Assembly (NCBI RefSeq): GCF_010499245.1
Contig: NZ_JAAGOW010000001.1
Span: 124,001 to 188,000 of the forward strand
Length of the DNA stretch: 64,000 nt
From: Variovorax sp. WS11
Lineage (GTDB): Bacteria; Pseudomonadota; Gammaproteobacteria; Burkholderiales; Burkholderiaceae_C
Direction of reading: 5' to 3'
Under the pieces are notes generated by a model, which saw only the letters and a program-made list of their open reading frames with translations, had not been told where the DNA came from and made no database searches. The translations under genes were made by a program, and so were the position numbers. Below are positions 28,299 through 37,454 of this stretch, piece by piece (positions within the stretch are counted from its first letter, which is position 1; every line of letters begins with the position of its first letter).

Positions 28299-28585
28299 AC
28301 CGGCTGCGCCTCGGCGAGCACCTTGGCCCGGAACTTCGGGGGCAGGTCACCCGGAGTCCGCAGATCGACATGGATGCCGAGCAGCGATTCCAGTTCGTCT
28401 TGCAGACCTCCCAAGTCGAAGAGCGTCGCGCCGGGCAACGCATCGACGAGCAGATCGAGGTCACTGCCGTCCCGGTCGGTGCCATGCAGCACCGATCCGA
28501 AGATGCGCGGGTTCGCCGCACGGAAGCGGCTTGCCGCTTCGCGCACTGCACTTCGCTTCATGTCGAGCACAACAGACGGTCGCAT
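28295..28585 (-). CDS. mntA: MntA-type minimal nucleotidyltransferase antitoxin
   Basis: This is a 96-residue nucleotidyltransferase. The GS-x10-D-x-D motif is exact (Gly30, Ser31, Asp42, Asp44, in FGSVLHGTDRDGSDLDLLVD), so it should be catalytically competent. Characterised homologues transfer AMP to the HepT tyrosine. It begins 56 bases after the cobT stop and is followed by hepT with an ATGA overlap. The composition is slightly less GC-rich than that of the flanking cobalamin genes. Confidence 0.9.
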   Translation of the reverse strand: MRPSVVLDMKRSAVREAASRFRAANPRIFGSVLHGTDRDGSDLDLLVDALPGATLFDLGGLQDELESLLGIHVDLRTPGDLPPKFRAKVLAEAQPV

Positions 28586-28640
28586 AGGTATCCATTCTTA
28601 TCGAAACTCGTTGGGATGATAGGCAGACGCGCAATCACCA

Positions 28641-29681
28641 TCACACCTCCCGCTGCGAGACACCGGCCGATTCAAAGCTCGCCATCTCGCGCAGGATTCG
28701 GCAAGCCGATTCGAGCAAGGGCCAGGCCAGCGCGGCGCCGGAGCCCTCGCCCAGGCGCAGGTCCAGCTTCAGCAAGGGCTCGAGCCCGAGCGCCTCCAGC
28801 AGCAGCCGGTGCCCCGGCTCGGCCGATTCGTGCGCCGCGACGCAGCGCTGCACCACGTGCGGCCGCAGGGCTTGCGCCACCAGCACCGCCGCGCTGGCGA
28901 TGAAGCCATCCATCACGATCACCCGCCGCTCCTCGGCCGCCTGCAGCACCGCACCGACGAGCGTGGCGATCTCGAAGCCGCCGAAAGCCGCGAGCGCGGC
29001 CAGCGGCGTGCCCGCATCGGCGTGCAGCGCCAGCACCTCGCGCAGCAGACCGCGCTTGCGCGCCAGGCCCGCGGCATCGAGGCCGGTGCCGCTGCCGGTG
29101 CAGGCATCGATGTCCTGCCCCGTGAGCCGCGCCAGCAGCAGCGAGGCCGCCGAGGAATTGCCGATGCCCATCTCGCCCAGCAGCAGCGCGTTGCCCGGTA
29201 GCCCGCGCACCAGCGCCATGCCGTTGGCGATGGCGGCCTCGCATTGCGCCACGCTCATGGCAGGGCCGCTCGCCGCATCGGCCGTGCCCGCCGCGACCTT
29301 GAGGACGCGCAAGCCCTCGCGCGGCGCAAAGTCATGCCGCACCCCGCAGTCCACCACCGTGAGCGCCAGGCGATGCTGTCGCGCGAGCACGCTGACGGCC
29401 GCGCCGCCGGCGAGGAAGTTCTCCACCATCTGCCAGGTCACGTCGCTCGGATAGGCCGAGACGCCGCGTGCCGCGAGGCCATGGTCGCCCGCGCACACCA
29501 GCATCTGCGGCGCCGCGAAGGCAGGCGTTTCGCTGCCGAGGATCAGGCCCAGCCGCAGGGCCAATGCCTCGAGCCGGCCCAGCGCGCCGAGCGGCTTGGT
29601 CTTGTGGTCCAGCAGGTGTTGCACCCGCGCGGCAAGCGCGGAATCGTCAATGGATTCGACGGCGGGGAGTTCAAGCTTCAT
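28641..29681 (-). CDS. cobT: Nicotinate-nucleotide-dimethylbenzimidazole phosphoribosyltransferase
   Basis: This is a 346-residue enzyme making alpha-ribazole phosphate from dimethylbenzimidazole and nicotinate mononucleotide. Typical segments are CAGDHGLAARGVSAYP, LLGEMGIGNSSAASLL, GSGTGLDAAGLARK and FGGFEIATLVGA. The C-terminal LRLGEGSGAALAWPLL contains the catalytic Glu. Its ATG overlaps the cobQ stop (ATGA). Dimethylbenzimidazole synthesis is not encoded in the window. Confidence 0.96.
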   Translation of the reverse strand: MKLELPAVESIDDSALAARVQHLLDHKTKPLGALGRLEALALRLGLILGSETPAFAAPQMLVCAGDHGLAARGVSAYPSDVTWQMVENFLAGGAAVSVLARQHRLALTVVDCGVRHDFAPREGLRVLKVAAGTADAASGPAMSVAQCEAAIANGMALVRGLPGNALLLGEMGIGNSSAASLLLARLTGQDIDACTGSGTGLDAAGLARKRGLLREVLALHADAGTPLAALAAFGGFEIATLVGAVLQAAEERRVIVMDGFIASAAVLVAQALRPHVVQRCVAAHESAEPGHRLLLEALGLEPLLKLDLRLGEGSGAALAWPLLESACRILREMASFESAGVSQREV

Positions 29682-31147
29682 TCGATCAGGGAGCGCAGCG
29701 CGCCCGCTTCAAAGTGGGAATCGATGTGGTCGGCCAAGCCGTCGAACACGGCCTCCAGCGTGCGCGCACGCGCGCCGAAGAGCGCCTGCAGCACGGCAGG
29801 GTCCTCGAACAGGCCATGCAGATAAAGGCCCAGCACATTGCCCCGAGCGTTCTGCCAGGCCAGGTCCTCCGGCATCACGGCCCGCGCGCGATCGCCGGCG
29901 GCGGCCATCGCCGGATGCTGCGCGGTCTGGCCATGATGGATCTCGTAGCCGCGCACCGGCACCTCCGACAGCGCGGCCCACGGCCCCTTCAACGCGCCGA
30001 AGCGTGCCTCGCGCAGGCGCACGGTCTTGTCCTCCTCGAACACGGTGACCAGCGGCAGCAGGCCGAGCCCGGGTCCATTGCCATCCACGCCATGCGGATC
30101 GATCAAGGCCTCGCCCAGCATCTGCAACCCGCCGCAGATGCCGAGCACCGCGCCACCGCGCGCCGCATGCGCCGCCACCGCGCGGTCCAGCCCCTGCGCA
30201 CGCAGCCAGGCCAGGTCGCCGCTGGTGTTCTTGGAGCCCGGCAGCACGACCCAGTCCGCATCGGCCAGCTCGGCCGGGCTGCGCACCCAGCGCAGCCGCA
30301 CACCCGCCACGTTCTTGAGCGGCTGGAATTCGTCGAGGTTGCTGATGCGCGGATAGGCGACGACGGCGACCGTCAATCGGACTTCACCGCCGGCCGTGCT
30401 GCGCTCGTCGAAGACGCCATCCTCCTCGGGCAGACCGTGCTGCCACCACATCGGCAGGGTCGCAACCGTCGGCACCCCGGTCAGCCCACGCAGGCGCTCG
30501 GGCGCTGGTGCGAGCAGCGCTGCATCGCCGCGGAACTTGTTCAGCACGAAGCCGGCCAGCAGCGCGCGGTCGGCCTCGGGCATCAGGGCCCAGGTGCCGT
30601 AGAGGTGCGCGAAGGCGCCGCCGCGATCGATGTCGGTCACCAGCAGGCAACGCGCATCGGCATGCCGCGCCACGCGCAGGTTGACGATGTCGCTGTCCAT
30701 CAGGTTGATCTCGGCCGGCGAGCCGGCGCCTTCGATCACGACGATGTCGTGGTCGGCCCGCAGCGCATCGAGGGCCTGCGCGATCTGCGGCCAGACCCGT
30801 TCGCTGCGCCCGCGCCAGGGCAAGGCCGTGAGCTCGGCGCTCACCCGCCCCATCAGGATCACCTGGCTGTGCGTGTCGCGCTCGGGCTTGAGCAGGAGCG
30901 GATTCATTCGCACATCGGGCAGCGCGCGCGCCGCCAGCGCCTGGAAGTACTGGGCGCTGCCGATCTCGCCGCCCGCCACCACGCGCGCGTTGTTGCTCAT
31001 GTTCTGCGCCTTGAAAGGCGCCACCTTGAAGCCCTGGCGCGCATACCAGCGGCACAGCGCGGTGGCCAGCCAGCTCTTGCCGGCACCGCTGGTGGTGCCC
31101 AGCACCATGACGCAACGGGCCTTGTCGCGCCCGACCTTCTGATTCAT
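29678..31147 (-). CDS. cobQ: Cobyric acid synthase (glutamine amidotransferase)
   Basis: This is a 489-residue enzyme amidating adenosylcobyrinic acid a,c-diamide at four carboxylates. The N-terminal dethiobiotin-synthetase-like ATP domain has GTTSGAGKSWLATALC, and FKAQNMSNNARV follows. The C-terminal class I amidotransferase domain shows GICGGLQMLGE with the nucleophilic Cys and GYEIHHGQT with the active-site His region. The ATG at 31147 is used. It lies at the upstream end of the cobQ-cobT set; the gene 55 bases upstream on the same strand belongs to an efflux operon. Confidence 0.96.
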   Translation of the reverse strand: MNQKVGRDKARCVMVLGTTSGAGKSWLATALCRWYARQGFKVAPFKAQNMSNNARVVAGGEIGSAQYFQALAARALPDVRMNPLLLKPERDTHSQVILMGRVSAELTALPWRGRSERVWPQIAQALDALRADHDIVVIEGAGSPAEINLMDSDIVNLRVARHADARCLLVTDIDRGGAFAHLYGTWALMPEADRALLAGFVLNKFRGDAALLAPAPERLRGLTGVPTVATLPMWWQHGLPEEDGVFDERSTAGGEVRLTVAVVAYPRISNLDEFQPLKNVAGVRLRWVRSPAELADADWVVLPGSKNTSGDLAWLRAQGLDRAVAAHAARGGAVLGICGGLQMLGEALIDPHGVDGNGPGLGLLPLVTVFEEDKTVRLREARFGALKGPWAALSEVPVRGYEIHHGQTAQHPAMAAAGDRARAVMPEDLAWQNARGNVLGLYLHGLFEDPAVLQALFGARARTLEAVFDGLADHIDSHFEAGALRSLIE

Positions 31148-31201
31148 CCGCGGATTGTCGTCGACGCCCGGTCGAGGCGACACGCAACCGGCGGCAAAGG
31201 C

Positions 31202-32692
31202 TCAGCGCGCTGCCACCTGCGCCTTCGCACCGGCCGCGGGTGCTGCATCGGCCGTGGCCGGGTCACTCCAGCCTCCGCCCAGCGCGCGAATCAACCCGAC
31301 GGTCGACTGGTATTGCGCCGACCTCACCTGCAGCGCCTGGCGCCGGTTGCGCAGCTCGCTGCGGCGTGCGTCCAGCAGGTCGAGCTGGCTGATGTAGCCG
31401 TTGCGATAGCGTGCGTCGGACAGCTGCGTGGCCCGGCTGGCCGAGGCGACCGCCTTGGCCTGCACCCCCGATTGCGAGTCGAGGATGCGCAGCGCGGACA
31501 GCTGGTCCTCCACGTCCTTGAAGGCGGTGAGCACCTGGTCGCGGTAGCCCGCGAGCGCGCCGTCGAGCTGGGCGTTGGCGCCCTGCACGCCGGCCTCGCG
31601 CCGGCCGCCATCGAGCAGCGGCAGCGACAGCAGTGCGCCGATGCCCCAGGAACGCGCCGACCACTTGAACAGGTCGCCGATGTCCGAAGAGGCATAGCCC
31701 GCGCCGCCGGTCAGTGCGATGTTCGGGAACCACGCCGCCTGCGCCACGCCCACGCGGGCCTGCGCCGCCAGCACGCTCCGCTGCGCGGCCGAGACATCGG
31801 GCCGGCGCGTCAGCACGGTGGCCGGCACGCCGGCGGGAATCGCGGGCAAGGCGGTGGCCCACTTTTCGGGCTTCATCTCGAAGCTGGAGGCGGCCTCGCC
31901 GGTCAGCACCGCGAGCGCATGCTCGAGCTCGGCGCGGCGCCGATCCAGCGTCAGCGCCTCGGACTCGGTGGAGGCCATCTCGGTCTCCACCCGCGCCACG
32001 TCGAGCTCGGCGATGTCGCCGGCCTGAAAGCGCTGCTGCGTGAGCCGCAGCGTGTCCCGGTAGGCCTCGACGGTCTCGCGCACCAACTGCCGCTCGTCGT
32101 CGACGGCGCGCAGCGAAAGGTAGGTCTGTGCCGTCTCGGCCTGCACCAGCAGGCGCGTGCTCTGCAGCAGGCCGGCGCGCGATTCGGCGTCGAGCCGGGC
32201 CGCATCGCTGGCCTTCGAGAGCCGCCCGAACAGGTCGAGCTCGTAGGAAAAGTCGAGGCCTGCCGTGATCAGTGTGGAAGGCGTGGTGCTCTGGTTGCGG
32301 TCCAGCCCGCGCTGCCGGCTCGCGCCTGCGCCCAGTCCGAGCTGCGGCGAGCGGTCGGCGTCGGTGCTGCGCGCCAGGGCGCGCGCTTCGGCCAGCCGCG
32401 CCGCCGCGGCCTGGATGCTGTTGTTGCTGGCGTCGGCCCGCGCGACCAATGCATCGAGCACCGGGTCGTTGAAGGCGCGCCACCACTCGCCGCGCGGCTG
32501 CGCCTCGGCGGGCTTGGCCTGCGTCCACTGGCCTTCTGCCGGTGCCGCGGCCTGTTCCTTGAACTGGGCCGGTGCCTGGAAGCTCGGCGCTTCGGGCGTT
32601 GCGGTCGCACAGCCGGCCAGCACCAGGGCCGCCAGGAGCGGCACCAGCGCTGCGCGCCAGGGCCGGGTGAAAGTGCTTCGATCGAGTTTCAT
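31202..32692 (-). CDS. RND efflux outer-membrane factor, NodT/OprM family lipoprotein
   Basis: This is a 496-residue TolC-like outer-membrane channel. The signal sequence ends in a lipobox with Cys28 (ALVLAGC), so it is lipidated. The two tandem efflux repeats each carry the SYELDLFGR and ALLSLPLLDGGRR type segments of the NodT family. It is the last gene of an MFP-RND-OMF operon and completes an envelope-spanning tripartite pump. The C-terminal tail is Ala rich. Confidence 0.93.
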   Translation of the reverse strand: MKLDRSTFTRPWRAALVPLLAALVLAGCATATPEAPSFQAPAQFKEQAAAPAEGQWTQAKPAEAQPRGEWWRAFNDPVLDALVARADASNNSIQAAAARLAEARALARSTDADRSPQLGLGAGASRQRGLDRNQSTTPSTLITAGLDFSYELDLFGRLSKASDAARLDAESRAGLLQSTRLLVQAETAQTYLSLRAVDDERQLVRETVEAYRDTLRLTQQRFQAGDIAELDVARVETEMASTESEALTLDRRRAELEHALAVLTGEAASSFEMKPEKWATALPAIPAGVPATVLTRRPDVSAAQRSVLAAQARVGVAQAAWFPNIALTGGAGYASSDIGDLFKWSARSWGIGALLSLPLLDGGRREAGVQGANAQLDGALAGYRDQVLTAFKDVEDQLSALRILDSQSGVQAKAVASASRATQLSDARYRNGYISQLDLLDARRSELRNRRQALQVRSAQYQSTVGLIRALGGGWSDPATADAAPAAGAKAQVAAR

Positions 32693-32726
32693 GATCTGCT
32701 TTCTTGTAGTGAGGCGCGTTGCGCCA

Positions 32727-35700
32727 TCAGTCGTGCGTGCTCAGGGGCGCAGCGGGTTGGGGCCGCAGGCCACCGCCGCCGCCGGCACCGGAACCGCTGT
32801 CGTGGGGCGCGCCATGCGGCGCCGCCGGATGCTGGGCCGAGACGAAGCTGTCGTCGTCCGCCACGTGCGGCACTGCGCCGTGCAGCTTGAGCGGCCGGTT
32901 GCCCGTGAGCTTGCGCAGCGTGACGTAGAACACCGGTGTCAGGAACAGGCCGAAGGCCGTCACGCCGATCATCCCGGCGAACACCGCCACGCCCATCGCC
33001 GAGCGCATCTCGGAGCCCGCGCCCGTGGCCAGCACCAGCGGCAGCACACCCATCACGAAGGCCAGCGAGGTCATCAGGATCGGGCGCAGCCGCAGGCGGC
33101 TGGCCTCGATCGCGGCCTGTATCGGCGTTCGCCCGGCGAACTCGAGCTCGCGTGCGAACTCCACGATCAGGATGGCGTTCTTCGCGCTCAATCCGACCAG
33201 CACGATCAGCCCGATCTGCGTGAAGACGTTGTTGTCCCCGCCGGAAATCCACACCCCCGTCATCGCGGCCAGCAGGCCCATCGGCACGATCAGGATGATC
33301 GACAGCGGCAGCGTCAGGCTCTCGTACTGCGCAGCCAGCACCAGGAACACCAGCAGGATGGCGAGCGGGAACACCAGCAGCGCCGAATTGCCGGCCAGGA
33401 TCTCTTGGTAGGTCAGCTCGGTCCACTCGTAGCTCACGCCCTTGGGCAGGGTCTCGGCGGCGATGCGCTCGATCGCGTCCTGCGCCTGGCCCGAGGAGAA
33501 GCCCGGCGCGGGACCGCCGTTGATGTCGGCCGCGAGGTAGCCGTTGTAGCGCATCGCGCGCTCGGGGCCGAAGCTCGAATTGACCTTCATCAGCGCCGAG
33601 AGCGGCACCATCTCGCCCGTGTTCGAGCGCACCTTGAGCAGGCCCACGTCCTCGGCGCGCGCGCGGTACGGCGCATCCGCCTGCACGCGCACGGTGTAGG
33701 TGCGGCCGAACTTGTTGAAGTCGTTCGCATACAGGCTGCCGAGGTAGATCTGCATGGTGTCGAAGATGTCCTGCACCGGCACGCCGAGCTGGCGCGCCTT
33801 GGTGCGGTCGATGTCGGCGTAGAGCTGCGGCACGTTGACCTGCCAGCTGGTGAACATGCCGGCCAGCTCCGGCGCCTGGCGCGCCTTGGTCATGAAGGCC
33901 TTGACCGCCGCGTCCATCTGCTCGTAGCCGACCGAGCCGCGATCTTCCAGCTGCAGCTTGAAGCCGCCCGTGGTGCCCAGGCCCGCCACCGGCGGCGGCG
34001 GGAACATCACGATGAAGGCGTCCTGGATGCCGGCGAACTGCTGGTTGAGCTGGCCCGCCACCGCCCCGCCGCTCTGGTCGGCGCGCTTGCGCTCGTCAAA
34101 GGGCTTCAAGGTCGCGAACACGATGCCCGAGTTCGAGCTGTTGGTGAAGCCGTTGATCGACAGGCCGGGGAAGGCCACCGCGTCCTCGACGTTCGGGTTC
34201 TTCTTCGTGATCTCGCCCATGCGCTGGATCACCTCTTCCGTGCGGTCCAGCGTGGCGCCGTCGGGCAGCTGCGCGAAGCCGATCAGGTATTGCTTGTCCT
34301 GCGCCGGCACGAAGCCGCTGGGCACCGCCTTGAAGAGGCCGAAAGTCACGCCGATCAGCGCGAGGTAGATCACCAGCATCAGCGTCTTGCGCGAAATCAC
34401 GCCCTTGACGCCGCCGCTGTAGGCCTCGGCACCGCGATGGAAGAGCTTGTTGAAGCCACGGAACAGCCAGCCGAACACGCGATCCATGCCGCGCGTCAGC
34501 GCATCCTTGGGCTCGTCGTGGCCCTTGAGCAGCAGCGCAGCGAGCGCCGGCGACAAGGTCAGCGAGTTGATCGCCGAGATCACGGTGGAGATCGCGATCG
34601 TCACCGCGAACTGCCGATAGAACTGCCCAGTCAGCCCGCTGATGAAGGCCAGCGGCACGAACACCGCCACCAGCACCAGCGCGATCGCGATGATCGGGCC
34701 CGAGACCTCGCGCATGGCGCGGTAGGTCGCCTCGCGCGGCGTCAGCCCGGCCTCGATGTTGCGTTCGACGTTCTCGACCACCACGATGGCGTCGTCCACC
34801 ACGATGCCGATCGCCAGCACCAGGCCGAAGAGCGACAGCGCGTTGATCGAGAAGCCCAGCACGTGCAGCACGGCGAAGGTGCCGATCACCGACACCGGCA
34901 CCGCCAGCAGCGGGATGATGGAGGCGCGCCAGGTCTGCAGGAACAGGATCACGACCAGCACCACCAGCAGGATGGCCTCGAGCAGCGTGTGCACCACCGA
35001 TTCGATGGAGGCACGCACGAACTGCGTCGGATCGTAGGCGATGCGGTATTCCACGCCCTCGGGCATGTTCTTGTTGATCTCCGCCATCGTCTTGCGCACG
35101 TTGGCCGAGATGTCGAGCGCGTTGGAGTTCGGTGCCTGGAAGACGCCGATGCCGACCGCCGAATCGTTGTTGAGCAGCGAGCGCAACGAATAGTCGGCCG
35201 AGCCGAGCTCGAGGCGGCCGATGTCGCGCAGCCGCGTCACCTCGCCGTTGGCACCCGTCTTGACGATGATGTCGCCGAACTCCTCTTCGCTCTGCAGCCG
35301 GCCCTGGGCGTTGATGGACAACTGCATGTCCACGCCCGGCAGGCCCGGCGAGGCGCCGACCACGCCGGCCGCCGCCTGCACGTTCTGGCCGCGGATCGCC
35401 GCCACCACGTCGCTGGCCGAGAGGCCGCGCTGCGCCACCTTCTGCGGGTCGAGCCAGACGCGCATGGAGTAGTCGCCGCCGCCGAAGATCTGCACCTGGC
35501 CCACGCCCTCGATGCGCGCCAGCCGGTCCTTGACGTTGAGCACCGCGTAGTTGCGCAGGTAGGTCATGTCGTAGCGGTCGTTGGGCGACACGAGGTGCAC
35601 GACCATCGTGAGGTCCGGCGCGCTCTTGACCGTGGTCACGCCCAGGCGCCGCACTTCCTCGGGCAGGCGCGGCTCGGCTTGCGAGACGCGGTTCTGCACC

Positions 35701-36023
35701 AGCTGCTGCGCCTTGTCGGGATCGGTGCCGAGCTTGAAGGTGACGGTCAGCGTCATGACGCCGTCGGTGGTCGCCTGGCTGCCCATGTAGAGCATGCCCT
35801 CGACCCCGTTGATCTGCTCCTCGATCGGCGTGGCCACCGTCTCGGCGATGACCTTCGGGTTGGCGCCCGGGTACTGGGCGCGCACCACCACCGAGGGCGG
35901 CGCGACTTCGGGGTATTCCGAGATCGGCAGGCCGCGCAAGGCGATCAGGCCGGCGATCAGCATCAAGAGCGAGAGCACGCCCGCGAAGATCGGCCGATCG
36001 ATGAAGAACTTGGATAGATTCAT
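32727..36023 (-). CDS. RND multidrug efflux permease, HAE1/AcrB type
   Basis: This is a 1098-residue inner-membrane proton/drug antiporter. It opens FFIDRPIFAGVLSLLMLIAG and has the proton-relay Asp pair in GIVVDDAIVVVENVERN near residue 408. SGLTGQFYRQFAVTIAIS, the large periplasmic loops and GLSAKNAILIVEFA in the second half match HAE1 pumps. It is about 50 residues longer than AcrB because of a Pro/Gly/His-rich C-terminal tail. Drug specificity is not predictable, but hydrophobic drugs, dyes or solvents are typical. The operon order is MFP, RND, OMF. Confidence 0.96.
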   Translation of the reverse strand: MNLSKFFIDRPIFAGVLSLLMLIAGLIALRGLPISEYPEVAPPSVVVRAQYPGANPKVIAETVATPIEEQINGVEGMLYMGSQATTDGVMTLTVTFKLGTDPDKAQQLVQNRVSQAEPRLPEEVRRLGVTTVKSAPDLTMVVHLVSPNDRYDMTYLRNYAVLNVKDRLARIEGVGQVQIFGGGDYSMRVWLDPQKVAQRGLSASDVVAAIRGQNVQAAAGVVGASPGLPGVDMQLSINAQGRLQSEEEFGDIIVKTGANGEVTRLRDIGRLELGSADYSLRSLLNNDSAVGIGVFQAPNSNALDISANVRKTMAEINKNMPEGVEYRIAYDPTQFVRASIESVVHTLLEAILLVVLVVILFLQTWRASIIPLLAVPVSVIGTFAVLHVLGFSINALSLFGLVLAIGIVVDDAIVVVENVERNIEAGLTPREATYRAMREVSGPIIAIALVLVAVFVPLAFISGLTGQFYRQFAVTIAISTVISAINSLTLSPALAALLLKGHDEPKDALTRGMDRVFGWLFRGFNKLFHRGAEAYSGGVKGVISRKTLMLVIYLALIGVTFGLFKAVPSGFVPAQDKQYLIGFAQLPDGATLDRTEEVIQRMGEITKKNPNVEDAVAFPGLSINGFTNSSNSGIVFATLKPFDERKRADQSGGAVAGQLNQQFAGIQDAFIVMFPPPPVAGLGTTGGFKLQLEDRGSVGYEQMDAAVKAFMTKARQAPELAGMFTSWQVNVPQLYADIDRTKARQLGVPVQDIFDTMQIYLGSLYANDFNKFGRTYTVRVQADAPYRARAEDVGLLKVRSNTGEMVPLSALMKVNSSFGPERAMRYNGYLAADINGGPAPGFSSGQAQDAIERIAAETLPKGVSYEWTELTYQEILAGNSALLVFPLAILLVFLVLAAQYESLTLPLSIILIVPMGLLAAMTGVWISGGDNNVFTQIGLIVLVGLSAKNAILIVEFARELEFAGRTPIQAAIEASRLRLRPILMTSLAFVMGVLPLVLATGAGSEMRSAMGVAVFAGMIGVTAFGLFLTPVFYVTLRKLTGNRPLKLHGAVPHVADDDSFVSAQHPAAPHGAPHDSGSGAGGGGGLRPQPAAPLSTHD

Positions 36024-36063
36024 GATGTTGTTTCCCTCGGGGATGCCGCCTTCACTCAGGCGC

Positions 36064-37308
36064 TCAAGATTTGGCGGCGGTGGCCACGCGCTGTGTCTGC
36101 GCGTCGGCCTTGGCGTCCATGGTCACCGTCGCCGGTGCCACCAGGGCGCCCGGACGGATGTGCTGCAGGCCGTTGACGACCACGCGCTCGCCGGCCTTCA
36201 GGCCCTTGGTCACGACGCGCAGGCCGTTGACCGGCGCGCCCAGCGTGACCTCGCGCCACTCGGCCTTGTTGTCTTCGCCGACCACCATCACGAACTTCTT
36301 GTTCTGGTCGGTGCCGACCGCGCGCTCGCTCACCAGCAGCGCCGTGTCGCTGCGCGACTGGCCCATGCGGATGCGGGCGAACTGGCCGGGGATCAGCGTG
36401 CCGTCCTTGTTGTCGAAGGCGGCGCGCACGCGCACCGTGCCGCTCTTGGCATCGACCTGGTTGTCGATCAGCTGCAGGCGACCTTCGTAGGGGGTGCCCT
36501 CGAGGCCGGCCGTGCCCATCTGCACCGGAATGCCGTCGAGCTTGCCGCGGGCGCCGGCGCCGGGCGGCAGGTCCTTCAGGGCCTTGACCACCACCTGCTC
36601 GTCGGCGTCGAAGCTGGCGTAGATCGGGCTGACCGACACCAGCGTCGTCAGCACCGGCGCGCCGGGGCCGGCGGCGACCAGGTTGCCCACGGTCATTTCC
36701 AGCTTGCCGACACGGCCCGACACCGGCGCCTTCACCTGCGTGTAGCCCAGGTTCAGGCGCGCGCTCTGCAGCTGGGCCTGCGCGGCGCGCAGGCTGGCCT
36801 CGGCCTCGCGGCCGGCATTGACGCGCTCGTCCAGCTCGCGCTGGGCGATGGCCTTGTCGTCCCACAGGCGGCGGGCGCGCTCCTGCTCGCTGCGCGTGAA
36901 GGCCGCGCGGGCCTGGGCCGAGGCAACCTGCGCCTCGGCGCGCTCGACTTCGGCCGCATAGGGCGCCGGGTCGATGGTGATCAGCAGATCGCCCTGCTTG
37001 ACCAGTGCGCCTTCGCGGAAGTGCGCCGCCAGCACCGCGCCGGCAACCCGCGAGCGAACATCGACCCGTTCGACCGCTTCGAGCCGGCCCGAGAACTCGT
37101 CCCAGGTGTTGACCTGGGTCGCGGCCACCACGGCCACCGACACGGGCGTGGCCCGCGGCTCGGAGACCGCAGGCGCATTGTTGGCCTCGGCCTTGAAGCT
37201 GGGCAGCCCGAGCAGGACGGCCGAGGCGATCGCCACCAGGGCGGTGATGCCGGTCACGGCGGGCCAGATGCGGCGGCTGACATTCGACTGCTTGTTGTTC
37301 GTTTGCAT
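36064..37308 (-). CDS. RND efflux periplasmic adaptor (membrane fusion protein)
   Basis: This is a 414-residue HlyD/AcrA-family adaptor. It has an N-terminal membrane anchor (residues 14-35; no lipobox Cys), then a barrel-sandwich hybrid half, a coiled-coil hairpin (AEVERAEAQVASAQARAAF through AEASLRAAQAQLQSARLNLGYTQVKAP), a beta-barrel and a membrane-proximal domain. GAGGA-like purines (AACGAGGACC) precede ATG 37308. It is the first gene of the pump operon. The LysR gene at 38497 is a possible regulator, although a hydrolase gene lies between. Confidence 0.93.
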   Translation of the reverse strand: MQTNNKQSNVSRRIWPAVTGITALVAIASAVLLGLPSFKAEANNAPAVSEPRATPVSVAVVAATQVNTWDEFSGRLEAVERVDVRSRVAGAVLAAHFREGALVKQGDLLITIDPAPYAAEVERAEAQVASAQARAAFTRSEQERARRLWDDKAIAQRELDERVNAGREAEASLRAAQAQLQSARLNLGYTQVKAPVSGRVGKLEMTVGNLVAAGPGAPVLTTLVSVSPIYASFDADEQVVVKALKDLPPGAGARGKLDGIPVQMGTAGLEGTPYEGRLQLIDNQVDAKSGTVRVRAAFDNKDGTLIPGQFARIRMGQSRSDTALLVSERAVGTDQNKKFVMVVGEDNKAEWREVTLGAPVNGLRVVTKGLKAGERVVVNGLQHIRPGALVAPATVTMDAKADAQTQRVATAAKS

Positions 37309-37454
37309 GATGAAGGTCCTCGTTGATAACTTTGAAAAGCAACAGCCCGGCCCGCAGCCCCATGGCAGCAGGAAGGCGAAATCCGGCACCGCCGGTCAGG
37401 CCGGCGGATCCAGGAAGGTTTCAGAAAAGGTCGACCGGCGAAGCCGGCTGGGGC

